A stretch of DNA of 64,000 bases from Alviniconcha marisindica (GCA_018857735.1 JABMCL010000865.1:124001-188000); one strand, 5' to 3'. Positions 9,201 to 19,595 are shown, counted from the first letter of the stretch. Translations and numbers: made by a program. Notes: generated from the letters alone by a model not told the origin.

Positions 9201-11421
9201 GCCTCTGGATATATATATAGATATATACTAGATTGTGTGTGTGTGTTCACATATTTGGCTTTTTAAAGGTTAAACATTCAAGGCTCATTGTTCACAATCA
9301 GTTTTAAGCATCATCAGCTTTGAGTTTTGTAGCATTTAGTTGTGGTGACTTGGTAACAAGCAACAAATTAAGTGCCAAAGCTTCAGTCCTTTTTTTCATT
9401 TTTTTTCTTTTCATTTGATCAGTGGTATATTTGGTGCAGGCTGCATATTTAGTAAGTGGAAAATTAGCTATGCAAATACAAGGGTCCTTTTGTGTCTACT
9501 TTTGTGTGTGTGCAGAATGTTCTGATCCAGATGGGGCTGAATGTGGTGTCAGTGGACGGACTGCTGATTAAACGAGCCAAGAGCTATGTTATGCGCTGCT
9601 TTGCTTGCATGAAGTGAGTTGTGGCCCATCTGACACACCCAGTGCCATACACTCTTCTTCTTTACTTCAGACATACAAAAAATAAGATCAGCTTTTAAAT
9701 GTTGCATGCCTTCGGATGTACCTGTGCATTAATGTATAAGATCAAACAACAGCTTTAATTTCCCACTGGGATGAATAAAGTATATTCTTATTGTTGAATA
9801 TTCATGACCATGAAACAGTATGTGTGTTTTTATTTGTTTATGTGTACATTCATGAATATGGAATAGTATTTTTCTTAACTTTTTGTATGTACGTGGATGT
9901 TTTCAATTTTTATGAATAGAATCAGTGGTTTAAAAAGCGTTTTTTAAATATATAATGTATCCATCAACACAGATTATTAACAAAGGATTTGTGTGCGTGT
10001 GTTTTCCCCCAGGATTTCCTACAACACCATGAAGGTATTTTGCCCTAACTGTGGAAACAAGACACTAAAGCGAGTTGCCATGATGAGGGACGAAGATGGA
10101 AAAGTTCATTACTACTTCTCCAAGCGACCACTGAACACCAGAGGGATGAAGGTAAGCCTGTCCGCTTTATCGTTGTCATACTCCATGTATGGTCAGATTT
10201 GCAATGGTGGTCACATGTCCATCCTGACCACTCCTTCGGTGATGAAAATACTGTTCAACCAACCTCACCTGTAAGGCGACAACCTGGAGAAGCTGCAGCT
10301 CTTTGGACCCAAAGGTGCTGGTCTTGGACAAGTTTGACTGGAGATTTTTATACAATGATGTTTGATTTTGCAAGACATTCTTTTGCTGGTTGGAAAGCTG
10401 AGCTATGGACAGCTAGATAAAGCTTCATCCTGCTGCCGCTTAAAAATCCTGGACAGTTATTTAAAGTTGGTCTATTAGATCTTAGGCTCATGCAGCAATT
10501 TTGGTTTTACCCGGTCTGAAACAGAATGAGGCCCTGGGTGCTCAGGCAGTCAAAACACAAGGGAGTTAATTCGGGCTCAAAAGACCCGAGTCGCCTACAA
10601 TAACACTTACCTGGAATGCGAGTAAATACAAGGTACATAAACTCCACCAGAGGTACATCCTCACATACAGTAACTCTCACCTGGCATGCAAGGATGCACC
10701 TCTGGTGGAGTTTGTGTACGTTGTTATTTACTCACATGCCATACTGAAGGTAACTCAGGTCTTTGTTGTTTGTGCGAATCAACTCTGTTGTGGGTTAGTT
10801 TGACCCAGTTTATGGTTTAGTAGTTACCTGGTTACGGGCTCACAAAGTGGATTCTACTTGGTTATGGCTCACGTAACAGTTTCACCTGGTTTATTGTAAA
10901 ATATAAAATAAAATGTTTTGTTTTTCTTCACAGTATACTACTCCAGCTCTGTTTAAGCTCTGTATAATTACCATGTGCAGCAAAACATTGAAGTTGTGGG
11001 CTAGATTCTGCAAGATGTCCCACTTTTAATTCTTTTTGTTTTGTTTGTATTTTGGCTTTTGTGGGGGGGTGAGGGGGAATTAGCTGGGTTTTATTCTTGA
11101 CTTTTGTAACCCAACTGATGTTAAATCTTGGTTGTGTGGCAGTACCCTCTCCCCATGCACAAGGGAGGCAAGTATGCCAACAACCCTCGACTGTTTGAAG
11201 ACCAGCCCATGCCCCAGCAGAGGGCACCACGAAAGGCCAAGCAGTCAGTGGATGTCTTTGACCCAGACTTCATAGCTGGCTCATCACCGTTTGCAGTCAA
11301 CGATGTCACAAGCCGCGCTTCCACAATTGGAATTTCTGGGAAGCACGATTTCCGAAATAGCGCCTACTGGAACAAGCGCAACCCAAATGAACCCCGGAAA
11401 CGGCATGGTAGAAAAAAATAA
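4824..11421 (+). CDS. NOB1: NOB1, PIN-domain endonuclease of 18S rRNA maturation (8 exons)
   Basis: RNA-binding protein NOB1 is known to cut 20S/18S-E pre-rRNA at site D in late cytoplasmic pre-40S particles, giving the mature 18S 3' end. Coding exons: 4824-4895, 5684-5816, 7059-7192, 8009-8108, 8704-9000, 9516-9613, 10013-10151, 11143-11421, all with GT/AG borders. The ~415-residue product (human 412) has an N-terminal PIN domain with the catalytic-type Asp in VVVDAGG (residue 13) and a SATD motif (D86), an acidic linker followed by GWITPSNI, the CLTTDFAMQN signature, a zinc ribbon (C273, C276, C288, C291) and a basic tail. The start is the first in-frame ATG at the conserved N-terminus. Exon 4 carries a one-base frame conflict: as written, its best frame meets TGA at 8102. 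Identification is secure; intactness depends on exon 4. Confidence 0.95.
4896..5683 (+). other. NOB1 intron 1
   Basis: Phase-0 intron with gt...cag ends. It holds an AG-rich tract near 4987 and a (GT)n microsatellite at 5349-5393, and nothing else recognisable. Confidence 0.85.
5349..5393. repeat. (GT)n microsatellite
   Basis: GT dinucleotide run with one 'gg' interruption inside NOB1 intron 1. Confidence 0.93.
5684..5816 (+). CDS. NOB1: NOB1 exon 2
   Basis: Follows 'ttacag' and encodes EIGEEVYTVPEVV...LPYTLHFKKPSAEAILF, matching the NOB1 PIN-domain segment with its 'EVVxE' acidic residues. The donor is g|gtgagt and the exon ends in phase 1. Its 3' half is copied in the next intron. Confidence 0.93.
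5755..6026 (+). repeat. Tandem duplication of the NOB1 exon 2 end and its donor
   Basis: 5755-5890 (last ~62 bases of exon 2 plus the start of intron 2) is repeated as a diverged copy at 5891-6026, offset about 136 bases. The second copy keeps 'atgcttccctaca', 'agaaacc' and the donor context 'cagtgagtcagcaggca' (donor GT at 5955-5956), and is preceded by an acceptor-like 'ttgatcag'. Small indels make the copied exon segment (about 64 bases) frame-breaking, so it looks like a pseudo-exon. Confidence 0.8.
6069..6216. repeat. Two adjoining (CA)n microsatellites
   Basis: CA runs at about 6069-6132 and 6152-6216 separated by a short non-CA spacer. Open frames of alternating His/Thr or Cys/Val across them are artefacts. 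Confidence 0.95.
6258..6602 (-). other. Unidentified antisense Cys-rich open frame
   Basis: A minus-strand frame of about 114 codons, with no ATG at its 5' end (the first codon is TTG), lies inside NOB1 intron 2. It includes RTISCPSCGNITFIVHR and later CQDCLQ, a pattern of paired cysteines unlike its AT-rich surroundings. I do not recognise a family. It may be a retrocopy or transposon remnant, or chance. No flanking splice pair was assigned. Confidence 0.3.
7059..7192 (+). CDS. NOB1: NOB1 exon 3
   Basis: Follows 'attttcag'. It encodes the conserved DFAKKTGDYRHLSATD segment and LALTYMLEKQHVGVDH, the end of the PIN domain (compare FSKKTGDYxxLSATD in human NOB1). The donor is aag|gtaggg and the exon ends in phase 0. 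Confidence 0.94.
7193..8008 (+). other. NOB1 intron 3
   Basis: Phase-0 intron. AT-rich, with no repeat array or RNA gene recognised. Confidence 0.8.
8009..8108 (+). CDS. NOB1: NOB1 exon 4 with one-base frame conflict
   Basis: Borders fit splicing (gaacag|cca and aga|gtaagt), and exons 3 and 5 both meet it in phase 0, so its length should be a multiple of three; it is 100. The first part reads QQARIAGFF in phase 0, like the HISGFHLP segment of human NOB1, but that frame stops at TGA 8102-8104. The last part reads MPLKKSER in the frame that joins exon 5. One extra base, perhaps in the T5 run at 8072-8076, would explain this. Alternatively an acceptor four bases downstream (exon 8013-8108) keeps one frame throughout but loses the conserved segment. 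Confidence 0.65.
8109..8703 (+). other. NOB1 intron 4
   Basis: Phase-0 intron with gtaagt...ggcag ends, carrying a tRNA-derived SINE. Confidence 0.75.
8228..8440 (+). mobile_element. tRNA-derived SINE (partial)
   Basis: A box-A-like 'gtggctaaggggttg' is followed about 50 bases later by the box-B-like 'ggtttgatcct', the internal RNA polymerase III promoter layout of a tRNA-type SINE head. A unique-looking body follows. Element ends and target-site duplications were not defined. Confidence 0.6.
8704..9000 (+). CDS. NOB1: NOB1 exon 5
   Basis: Follows 'tttggcag'. Its 99 codons encode the Glu/Asp-rich linker (EEREDSEEEEDAEG then DDDDDEG), the family motif GWITPSNI, and CLTTDFAMQ, which is nearly invariant in NOB1. 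The donor is cag|gtaaag and the exon ends in phase 0. Confidence 0.95.
9001..9515 (+). other. NOB1 intron 5
   Basis: Phase-0 intron, AT-rich with tata and gtgt tracts. Nothing else recognised. Confidence 0.8.
9516..9613 (+). CDS. NOB1: NOB1 exon 6
   Basis: Follows 'tgtgcag' and encodes NVLIQMGLNVVSVDG...RCFACM, with the first two zinc-ribbon cysteines (CxxC). The donor is aa|gtgagt and the exon ends in phase 2. Confidence 0.94.
9614..10012 (+). other. NOB1 intron 6
   Basis: Phase-2 intron. Near 9740-9785 it carries 'gggatgaataaagta', a SINE-tail-like string that recurs near 38101 as 'gggatgattaaagtt'. Nothing else recognised. Confidence 0.75.
10013..10151 (+). CDS. NOB1: NOB1 exon 7
   Basis: Follows 'cccccag' and encodes the second zinc-ribbon half FCPNCGNKTLKRV and a DGKVHYYFSKRPLNTRG segment typical of NOB1. 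The donor is aag|gtaagc and the exon ends in phase 0. Confidence 0.95.
10152..11142 (+). other. NOB1 intron 7
   Basis: Phase-0 intron with gtaagc...ggcag ends. Its centre holds a foldback element (listed separately). Confidence 0.85.
10611..10742. repeat. Foldback repeat in NOB1 intron 7
   Basis: The reverse complement of about 10681-10742 matches about 10611-10667 over some 55 bases with few mismatches. The shared core 'aaactccaccagaggt' is identical, and 'gagtaaata' follows on both arms. Only about 13 bases separate the arms, so the RNA would form a long hairpin. Weaker similarity continues outward to about 10570 and 10780. A related single arm lies near 6655. Confidence 0.8.
11143..11421 (+). 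CDS. NOB1: NOB1 exon 8 (terminal)
   Basis: Follows 'gtggcag' and encodes YPLPMHKGGKYANNP, DPDFIAGSSPFAVNDVTSRA and a basic NPNEPRKRHGRKK end before TAA, closely paralleling the human C-terminus. Confidence 0.95.
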   Translation, partial: YPLPMHKGGKYANNPRLFEDQPMPQQRAPRKAKQSVDVFDPDFIAGSSPFAVNDVTSRASTIGISGKHDFRNSAYWNKRNPNEPRKRHGRKK

Positions 11422-11422
11422 A
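11417..11422 (+). terminator. Candidate poly(A) signal overlapping the NOB1 stop
   Basis: AATAAA at 11417-11422 overlaps the TAA stop. A GT-rich stretch (tgttgatttgagtg...ttttgttgtc) follows at about 11452-11485, as expected downstream of a cleavage site. If used, the 3' UTR would be only some 15-30 bases. Confidence 0.45.
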
Positions 11423-11810
11423 ATCACTCGCAAGCTGTCAGAGTGACTGCAGTGTTGATTTGAGTGCATGTTTTGTTGTCGTTTTTAGCTCGCATCCCAT
11501 ATTGAATACTGTAATATGCAATGTCCGACATTCCAGTATACACTGGATGCCGACATTGCATGTGCAAGCATGGACTACAAGTGTTGAGGAAGTTGAACGA
11601 TGTGCAGGGAAAGAGGTGTCAGCATGTGGTGGGTTTGGGAGCCAGCAGCTCAGTCTCTAGTTTGCTTGATCTTTACGGTGGTCTTGAAGAGGGGTTGCAC
11701 TGTTTACTTCGTCCCAGCGGTAATTTGTTTTCCCATGGGACTTAGAGGGATTGCACTGGTATACATGGATGAAATGCTCAACAATAGAAAGGGCCAATGT
11801 AGGCCAGCCT
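11423..11810. other. Intergenic or 3' flanking DNA
   Basis: No gene is recognised. Overlapping open frames of 66-82 codons lack family similarity or splice context. Confidence 0.5.
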
Positions 11811-12230
11811 ATGTACTGTTTCACATGCAACACTTGGGAAACTTCTGAAAGAATGGATGGAGTGCTTAAATTAAGGGCTTTCCCAAACACGTAGATACCA
11901 TCTTGAACTTCTTACTGAATTTCCACAAAATTTTGCCAGGACATAGCTGTCTATTCCTCAACAACTACTGCCAAGCTTGGAAAACTTGACACAATTGCTA
12001 ACTGCGCTTGAGAAGTTTACATGTACTACTTCACAAGCAACACTTGGAAAACTTCTGAAAGAATGGATGGAGTGCTTAAATTAAGGGCTTTCCCAAACAC
12101 GTAGATACCATCTTAAACTACTTACCGAATGTCCACAACATTTTGCCAGGACATGGCCGTCTATTCCTCAACAACTACTGCCCAGCTTGGAAAACTTGAC
12201 ATAATTAATAACTGTGCTTGAGAAGTTTGC
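11811..12230. repeat. 210-bp tandem duplication, two copies
   Basis: 11811-12020 and 12021-12230 are near-identical 210-bp units (shared gaatggatggagtgcttaaa and aacacgtagataccatctt), differing by scattered substitutions. The high identity points to a recent event. Confidence 0.92.
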
Positions 12231-14744
12231 AGTGCTGCACAAAATAACAAACAATGACAAAAACTCAAGAATGTTATTGAAGATTTTTTTTATTCACCAT
12301 GATTCATATACAATAACTTTGCATGATTTTTTATTTTATTTTTTTCTGCAATTTGGCTAGAAATATATTGACCTTGCAAAAATGAACATTTGGCAGATGA
12401 AACACGGGCAATAACTTGTTTAATACATTTTTTTTTCTTTTTTAAAAAGATTTTGTGGGGATTTTTTTTTCCTTTTTTTTCTTTCCCAGTTTTGATTTCA
12501 ACACAACTCTACACAGGCACACACATCAAGAGAAAACAAATTTTAAAACATTTCACTTGTTCAAGCACACATAAAAACCCTTCCATTACAATTCAAGTGA
12601 TCATATTCTTGCAAAAGGGCACAAAAGAAGCGCACACCATGCTTGCAACCAATCGGAGTAATGGGAGATAGGAATCAACAACAGCACACAAAAAAACAAT
12701 TTTTTTTCTCCGCTGTACAAAGCTGATTAAGGACTCTCCTGGAGAGCCTAGTCACTAACAAAACAACAGAAGTGTGATTAATATCTACACAGGGGTTTTT
12801 CACCAGGTAGTGTATATATACATTTAGTGGAGTCCAAGTTCCTAATAATACCAAGGTCAAAACAGGCGAAATCAGACTTTTTTAAAGCTTTACACATTCA
12901 ATTTCTTTGTTTATATAGGTTTCCAAGATGTGGCTTACACGGTCGGATTGTACTGCAACAAAGCTTGAACAACATGGAGCCAGCAATGTGTATTATCAAC
13001 ACATGTGGCTATCCAACCATCCCACCAATATAAACAGTCACCATGTCATTATGAATTGAGTGCACTTCATCTTTCTGCAAACCCTAATCATAAATAAATA
13101 AAGTAAATCCAGAACAGCAAATGTTCAGCTGACTCGTATTCAGAACTGTGAAGCTACCTTTGCCCCTTAACTTGCGACCTTCAACTGGCTCAAAATTATG
13201 AAAACCAGTACGAACATGCCAAGCTCAATGGAGGTCATCATGCAGTATATAAAAGATATTAATTAAACGGCATCTGAGTAAAGATCAACATTTACAGTCT
13301 GCAAGGGAGGCGACTGTTGGGTTGGGAACACTAAAAAGTACCAACCTGAGTAAAAACACTGAAAAACTATGGTCCTGTTCATCGAGAAAAATTAAACATA
13401 TTCTCCTTTTGACAACTGACTGACTCGGATCAAAACTTTAAAAGGAAATACACTATTGTCACCTTGAAAATAGGGCAAGGTCATCAAAACTGATTTTAAA
13501 AGTGCAAAGTCTATGCAGTTTACCATGATGCAATGCATCATAGATCTTTTTTTCAGTGGTCTCAAAAGAAGAAGAAAAAAATAATAAAAACAGCATTACA
13601 GTTATTGTCACAGCCAGCTCCATAATGGAAACAGTCTGTTGGTGCTTTGAGCCCAGTCAGCTACACAGGGTTATATTAGGGCCATAATGGAAACCAGATT
13701 TCTGCCTTAAATACCGAGCTGGGCTATAAACAGCCTGCAGGAGTCTGACAAGCTCAGCTCCAACCTTTCAACAGTGAGCACTGCAGAGCTGCTCTTATCA
13801 GTCTTAAGACTGCTGGCAAAAAAGGGACTGTTCAGTACCCGACGCTTGACACAGACTGAGATTCCACTGTTGGGCCGTCTACCTGCAATACTTCTTCATC
13901 CTGTCAATTCTGTATTCCACTGTTTGTCTGGCTCAGTAAATTTCGAGCTGAAGTGAGGGAACGGCTACTAGGCCACGTATCTCATGTCATTAGTCAAAAA
14001 CAGTAATGCCACTTGTATGCGTCTTGTAACCCTACGCCTGCAGACAAATAGAAAACAACTGTGGAAGAAAAAATGGAACACTGCCCAAAATCAATAACTA
14101 CCGCTACACCTAACACAAGTTGAGAGAACAGTGCAAAGAAAACAATCCATCAAAATTTAAACTATTTCATCAAATTGCATAATATCCAGATGTTTGATGC
14201 ATACATCACTCCAATCACCTCTAGCGAAAGTACGCTTTTGCCCCAACCCCCCTCTCCAAATCCACAGATTCATCTGTGCATGCCACGCTGACATAGCCAA
14301 AGTCCCAAACAGCATGCACGCAATGTGACAATGCAAAGTGGAACTCGTTTCGCTCTGAACAAGAGCATACAGCTTTCCAGGTCCTGGGGTTGTGTGTGAA
14401 AAAACTACTTTGATAGCGGTCATGACAATTCTGCCACGGCTGGTTGGGCTCGCATTCACCTTTTTAGACTTGCATGAATTTCAAACAAGTGACTGTTCAA
14501 AACGAAAACAAAAAAACGTAATAACACGTCAGTGCAACCTATGACCTCTGAATAATGACAGACCATCCGCTTTCTAAAACTACTTTCATCTGAAACCAAA
14601 TGTTCATGCAACTCTCACACACAGTGAAAGTGAAAATGTGCCGACAGCTGGAAGGGGTGGTTCAAAGCAAGTCTTACAGTACACATGCATCACAATCAAC
14701 CCCCAGCAGAAGGGACTTCCAGGCAGAGCGGGAAAAACCTCACA
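12231..14744. other. Non-coding stretch, possible end of the ZCCHC 3' UTR
   Basis: No exon is recognised. On the minus strand an AATAAA lies at 12294-12289 next to a T/A-rich tract, a candidate 3' end for a long transcript of the minus-strand gene; no transcript evidence is available. Poly-T tracts occur near 12428-12480. Confidence 0.35.
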
Positions 14745-15815
14745 TGACTGCTGCTTCCAGTTCCTGTCCCAGGCAAGTCATGCCTTGTTAGGTCATGTTT
14801 AGCATTGGCTAAAAACCTGGTGACTGCGGCTTTCAGTTCATGTCTCTGTTGAAGTAATTTCCCCGATGTGAGCAAATGAGTCCGGTGACTGCAGCTTTTA
14901 GTTCATGTCCCAAACAGAGGTGCCCTGTTGATGCAATTTCCAGAGAGGTCCACAACTGCCTAGTGAATGCAGATTTCAAGCAGAATGTGCCCTGTTGAAG
15001 CAATTTCCACACAGGTGAGCAAACTTCTAGCGACTGCAGCTTTCACTTCTTGTCCCAAGCAGATGTGCCCTGTTGATACAACGCCAGGGAGAGGTCATCA
15101 AACCCAAAGTGACTGCATCTTATAATTCACCTCCCTATTATCCCTCCACTTACAGACAGGTGAACCCCTTAAAAATGCAGCTCTTGGTTTATATCTGAGT
15201 TACTACATGCCCTGCTGGTCATTTACCGGCAAACAGGTGAATAAAACCCTTTGTAACTACAGCCTTTACTTGATGTCGATATATACCCTGCTCAAGTATT
15301 TCTGCAGGTGAACATTCTCCTTAGTAACTACTGTTTTCAGTTGTTTGAAGTAATTTCCAGAGGCAAACCAATCTAAAGAAACCACAGCTTTCAGTTGTTG
15401 TCCCAGTTGTGCACACACCCACTGGAGTAATTTCCACTGATGAACAAATTCCCTGGTAACTGCAGCTTTTAGTGATGTCTCAATTACACCTAACTACCCA
15501 CTGAATTTCCACTGGTGAACAAATTCCCTGGTAACTATGGCTTTCAGTAGAGTGAGTACCCACTGAAATAATTTCCACTGGTGTACACATTCCTTGGTAA
15601 TTATAGCTTTCAGTGATGTTCTAACTGTATGTAATGCCCCACCGAAGTAAATCCAGGACAAGTTAATAAACCCCTTAGTGACCCAGTTATACATACCCTG
15701 CTGATTTTCATGCAGAGGTGAACAAACCGTGGTGACTGCAGCTTTTAGTTCATGTCCTGATTGTAAATGCCCTGCCCAAATGATTTCTGGCAAAGAGGTG
15801 CACAAATCCCTTCGC
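14745..15815. repeat. Degenerate minisatellite, ~65-85 bp units
   Basis: The motif 'ggtgactgcagctttcagtt' and variants, followed by 'cctgttgaagtaatttcc' and 'ggtgaacaaa', recurs about a dozen times with many substitutions and indels. Age and decay are evident from the variable spacing. Confidence 0.75.
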
Positions 15816-16324
15816 ATCAACAGCATTTATTGTCTTCTCAGCAAGGTCTACTACAAAATAACACACAACTGTACATTCATAGTGGTAAGTCATCTTGAAA
15901 TTGAACAAAACTTTTTTTTAAACGTGGTGCAATAACAAATTCGAACACAAACATGACAGTGAAAGCATTAAAAGACAAATAATTCAAATTGATCATGTAT
16001 GTATCATCACAGGAAAAGAAGGAGGGGGAAAGAAGGACTATGTCAGCCAGTGTTATGTATTTTATTTTCACTTTTGTTGTTGAAAACAAGGACAAGACAA
16101 GTGTCTGGGGGCAAGGAGGTATACTGACAACAGGTGAATGTTTTGTCCCTAACTTCACTCCATGTGAAACGGGCTTACGGAAAGCAGTTGAACGTGTACA
16201 GTGCCTCATTATTTGTACACATAAACACTATTAAATGTACACATACATCATTAAATGTACACACGTTTTATTCTGTACACATACCTCATTAATTTACACA
16301 AAGTATCCACACACACACATACAT

Positions 16325-16385
<61 letters not shown>

Positions 16386-17277
16386 ACAAAATTAATGCAA
16401 CTGCTAGAATTGTAAACTTTCACTCACAGCAATACTTTCAGCATGTCACAAGCAACAGCATCAACGACACATCCATAATAACAAAAACAACTCAGAAAGG
16501 CATTGCAATAGAAGTTCATACAGATGGCAGCAGAGAAGTGATGATTTCAAATTAGGAGGAGGCGTGGAATGAAGGCAGAGAAAGTGAACGAATAAAGCTT
16601 CAGACCAGAAGATGAGAGACAGAGTGTATCAAATGTTCTGGAACAATCAGTGTTTTTTTTTGCCTATCATTAATAAAGAAACACTGCAGAATAATCAGTA
16701 GGTTCTTGCTAAACCCTGTAGAATAACAGGTTTCCCTACCCTTCTGTATAATTACTACATGTGCACCCCCCCCCCCCCCCCCCTCCAAAAAACTTCTTTT
16801 AAAATGTTCATTTCTCTATGCATGAAATATTGGTGCACAATGTTTATTCAATCTGAAGGAAGTGCTTTGAAATAAACTCAACTTTTACTACACTTTGTTA
16901 GATGTGAACCTTCATTGTAGTGGGAATGCAGACACCCTGAACTGCAAACCTTTTTCACAAACAAGGGAAACGTGAGGAAAATAGGTTTCCAAGCAGCTAT
17001 ACAATGTGAAAAACTGCGATTTCCATTCCAGTTTAAGGTTGTTAAGTGTTTTCTTCCACACAAATGCAGTCAAGCACACTGAAGTACTATCCTGAAAACT
17101 GCCCTGACAAGTAGTCAGTCGCTGGCCCAATCCAGGAACTAATAACCAACATCAATTCACCAACACTTTCGACTGATTCTGGCTGTTTGATGATGCGCTG
17201 TCAACCACAAAGGTCATATCAAGGTAGACAAGTCATCAAATCACAAGTCCAGGTGTGACTGACTGTTCACATTTTTT
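15816..17277. other. Non-coding DNA with microsatellite and poly-C
   Basis: Contains (CA)n at about 16307-16384 and a poly-C run at about 16766-16783. No gene recognised. Confidence 0.5.
16307..16384. repeat. (CA)n microsatellite
   Basis: Long CA run with short 'tacatg' interruptions at its start. Confidence 0.95.
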
Positions 17278-17757
17278 TATGGCTGAAGAGGACTGGACTA
17301 CCTGGGTGGTGGGACAACCACAGTGGCAGCAATGGACTTCATGGCTGGAGGACTGGACTACCCGTGTGATGGGACAACCACAGTGGCAGCAATGGACTTC
17401 ATGGCTGAAGAGGACTGGACTACCCAGGTGATGTGACAACCACGGTGGCAGCAACGGACTTTATGGCTGAAAAGTACTGGACTACCCGGGTGATGGGACA
17501 ACCATGGTGGCAGCAACAGACTTTATGGCTGAAAAGTACTGGACTACCCGGGTGATGTGACAACCATGGTGGCAGCAACGGACTTTACAGCTGAAGAGGA
17601 CTGGACTACCCGGGTGATGTGACAACCATGGTGGCAGCAATGGACTTCATGGCTGAAGAGGACTGGACTACCCAGGTGATGTGACAACCATGGTGGCAAC
17701 AATGGACTTTACGGCTAAAGAGGACTGGACTACCCGGGTGATGGGACAACGACCACA
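17278..17757. repeat. Minisatellite, ~62-bp unit, about 8 copies
   Basis: Unit contains 'gactggactacccgggtgat' and 'gacaaccatggtggcagcaa'. Adjacent copies differ at a few sites. Minus-strand frames through it read His/Cys-rich runs, which are a consequence of the repeat. Confidence 0.9.
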
Positions 17758-18096
17758 GCAGCAATGGTGAACCAATACCCAAAGCAACAAACGCCAAGCC
17801 TAGCTTTGTCTGTAGACGGAAAAGTCTCAGGATCCCTATCCAACTTTCCTGCAGCTGACCACAAGAACAAGAAGTCGGTGACCTGCTGCTGTTTGCCCTG
17901 ACCTCCCTTAGCAAGCTCTCAAAACTGTCCTGCAATGGACACCTTCCCACATACTCGGAAATAAGACTGCAGACACTGGCAAAAGAAAGCACAGCCAAAG
18001 AGCAGGTCAGGTCAATGCCCTTCAAAGAAGCCAAGACCATCACCAAGGCAAGGCATACACAGCAAGTGGCTGCAACAGCATCCATGCTACAACAGA

Positions 18097-18098
<2 letters not shown>

Positions 18099-18134
<36 letters not shown>
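18099..18134. repeat. (TG)n microsatellite
   Basis: Pure TG run. Confidence 0.93.
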
Positions 18135-18135
<1 letters not shown>

Positions 18136-18479
18136 TTCGTTGGGTGCTAGTGGGTATACGTAGCACTTCATTTTGTATGTGGCCATTTCTTCGTCAGACT
18201 TGACTTTCAGGCATTCATTTAAACTGTTGCGTAGCACGCAGTCAAAGAACAAATTTCTTTATCTGCGATACAGACAAATAAAACTCTTATGTCTTATATC
18301 CGACCCCTACCATCTCTGTCAAGATCAGGAGGTGGGGGAAGGAGACTGCCTAACAATGCACTGCCACCGCAAGAATGATTCTGCATTAGATGGACAGCGG
18401 AAAAGCCATTTTACTGTGTCAATAATTTGAGGGGGAGGGGTGGGGGGGTAGTCACAAAGACAGTGAAGAGAGAGGAGAG

Positions 18480-18565
18480 CTTCAGTGGAATCAAACCAAG
18501 GTCCTTCTGCTTACCAACCTAATGCCATACTGCCAGGCCAAACCAGCTCACTAGAGACTAGGGGC
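18480..18565 (-). mobile_element. tRNA-derived SINE head, minus strand
   Basis: Read on the minus strand, 'gtttggcctggcagtatggc' resembles box A and 'ggtttgattcc' matches box B, at SINE spacing. The body beyond is not resolved. Confidence 0.55.
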
Positions 18566-18599
18566 CATAACTATGAGTTGGGCCTGAAGCTGTAGGCTG

Positions 18600-19058
18600 G
18601 ACTAAATCTCAAGGACAGGGACAATGGCCCCACAGTGGTATTCATAGACAGGGACAATGGCCCCACAGTGGTATTCGTAGACAGGGACAACAGCCCCAGA
18701 AAGGTAGTCATAGACAACAGCCCCAGAATGGTAGTCATAGACAGGGACAATGGCCCCAGAATGGTAGTCACAGACAGGGACAACGACGCCAGAATGGTAG
18801 CCACAGACAGGGACAATGGCCCCAGAATGGCAGTCAGAGACAACGGCCCCAGAATGGTAGTCAGAGACAACGGCCCCAGAATGGTAGTGACAGACAGGGA
18901 CAATGGCCCCACAATGGTATTCAGAGACGGGGACAATGGCCCCACAGTGGTATTTATAGACAGGGACAATGGGCCCAGAATGGTAGTCATAGACGGGGAC
19001 AATGGCCCCACAATGGTAGTCACAGACAGGGACAATGGCCCCACAATGGTATTCACAG
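18600..19058. repeat. 33-bp minisatellite with an open frame
   Basis: Unit 'gacagggacaatggccccac' plus 'aatggtagtcaca' (33 bp, 11 codons) repeats about 14 times, some copies shortened. On the plus strand it stays open for about 150 codons as DRDNGPRMVVT-type repeats, and it is also open on the minus strand. Openness on both strands is expected for a repeat without stop triplets, so this is not annotated as a gene. Confidence 0.88.
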
Positions 19059-19595
19059 ACAGGGCTTTATGCTGTCACAGTGTCTCAGACTAGAAGACAG
19101 TGCTACTTATGCTGTCAGTGTCAGACCAGAAGACAAGAAGTACAATGCTACTTACACTGTCACAGTGTCAGACCAGAAGACAGAGTGCTGTGCTACTTAT
19201 GGTGTCAGACCAGAAGACAGTGCTACTTATGCTGCCACGGTGTCAGACCAGAAGACAGTGTTACTTATGCTGTCACGGTGTCAAACCAGACAACAGAGTT
19301 GTGCTACTTATGCTGTCATGGTGTCAGACCAGACGACAGTGTTGTGATACTTATGGTGTCAGACCAGAAGACATGCTACTTATGCTGTTATGGTGTCAGA
19401 CCAGAAGACAGTGCTACTTATGGTGTCAGACTAGAAGACAGTGCCTCTTATGCTGTCACAATGTCAGACCAGACAACAGTGTTGTGCTACTTATGCTGTC
19501 ACGGTGTCAGACCAGAAGACAGTGCTGCTTATGCTGTCACAGTGTCAGACCAGAAGACAGTGCTGCTTATGCTGTCACAGTGTCAGACCAGCGGG
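19059..19595. repeat. 38-bp minisatellite directly abutting the 33-bp array
   Basis: Unit 'gtgtcagaccagaagacagt' plus 'gctgcttatgctgtcaca' (38 bp) repeats about 14 times, with shorter ~28-bp variants. Three different frames stay partly open because 38 is not a multiple of three. Confidence 0.9.

Noticed and set aside
17606..18166. Minus-strand frame of 186 codons with hydrophobic stretches
   Set aside because: Half of it is the 62-bp minisatellite and a TG microsatellite. The remainder shows no family signature or splice context.
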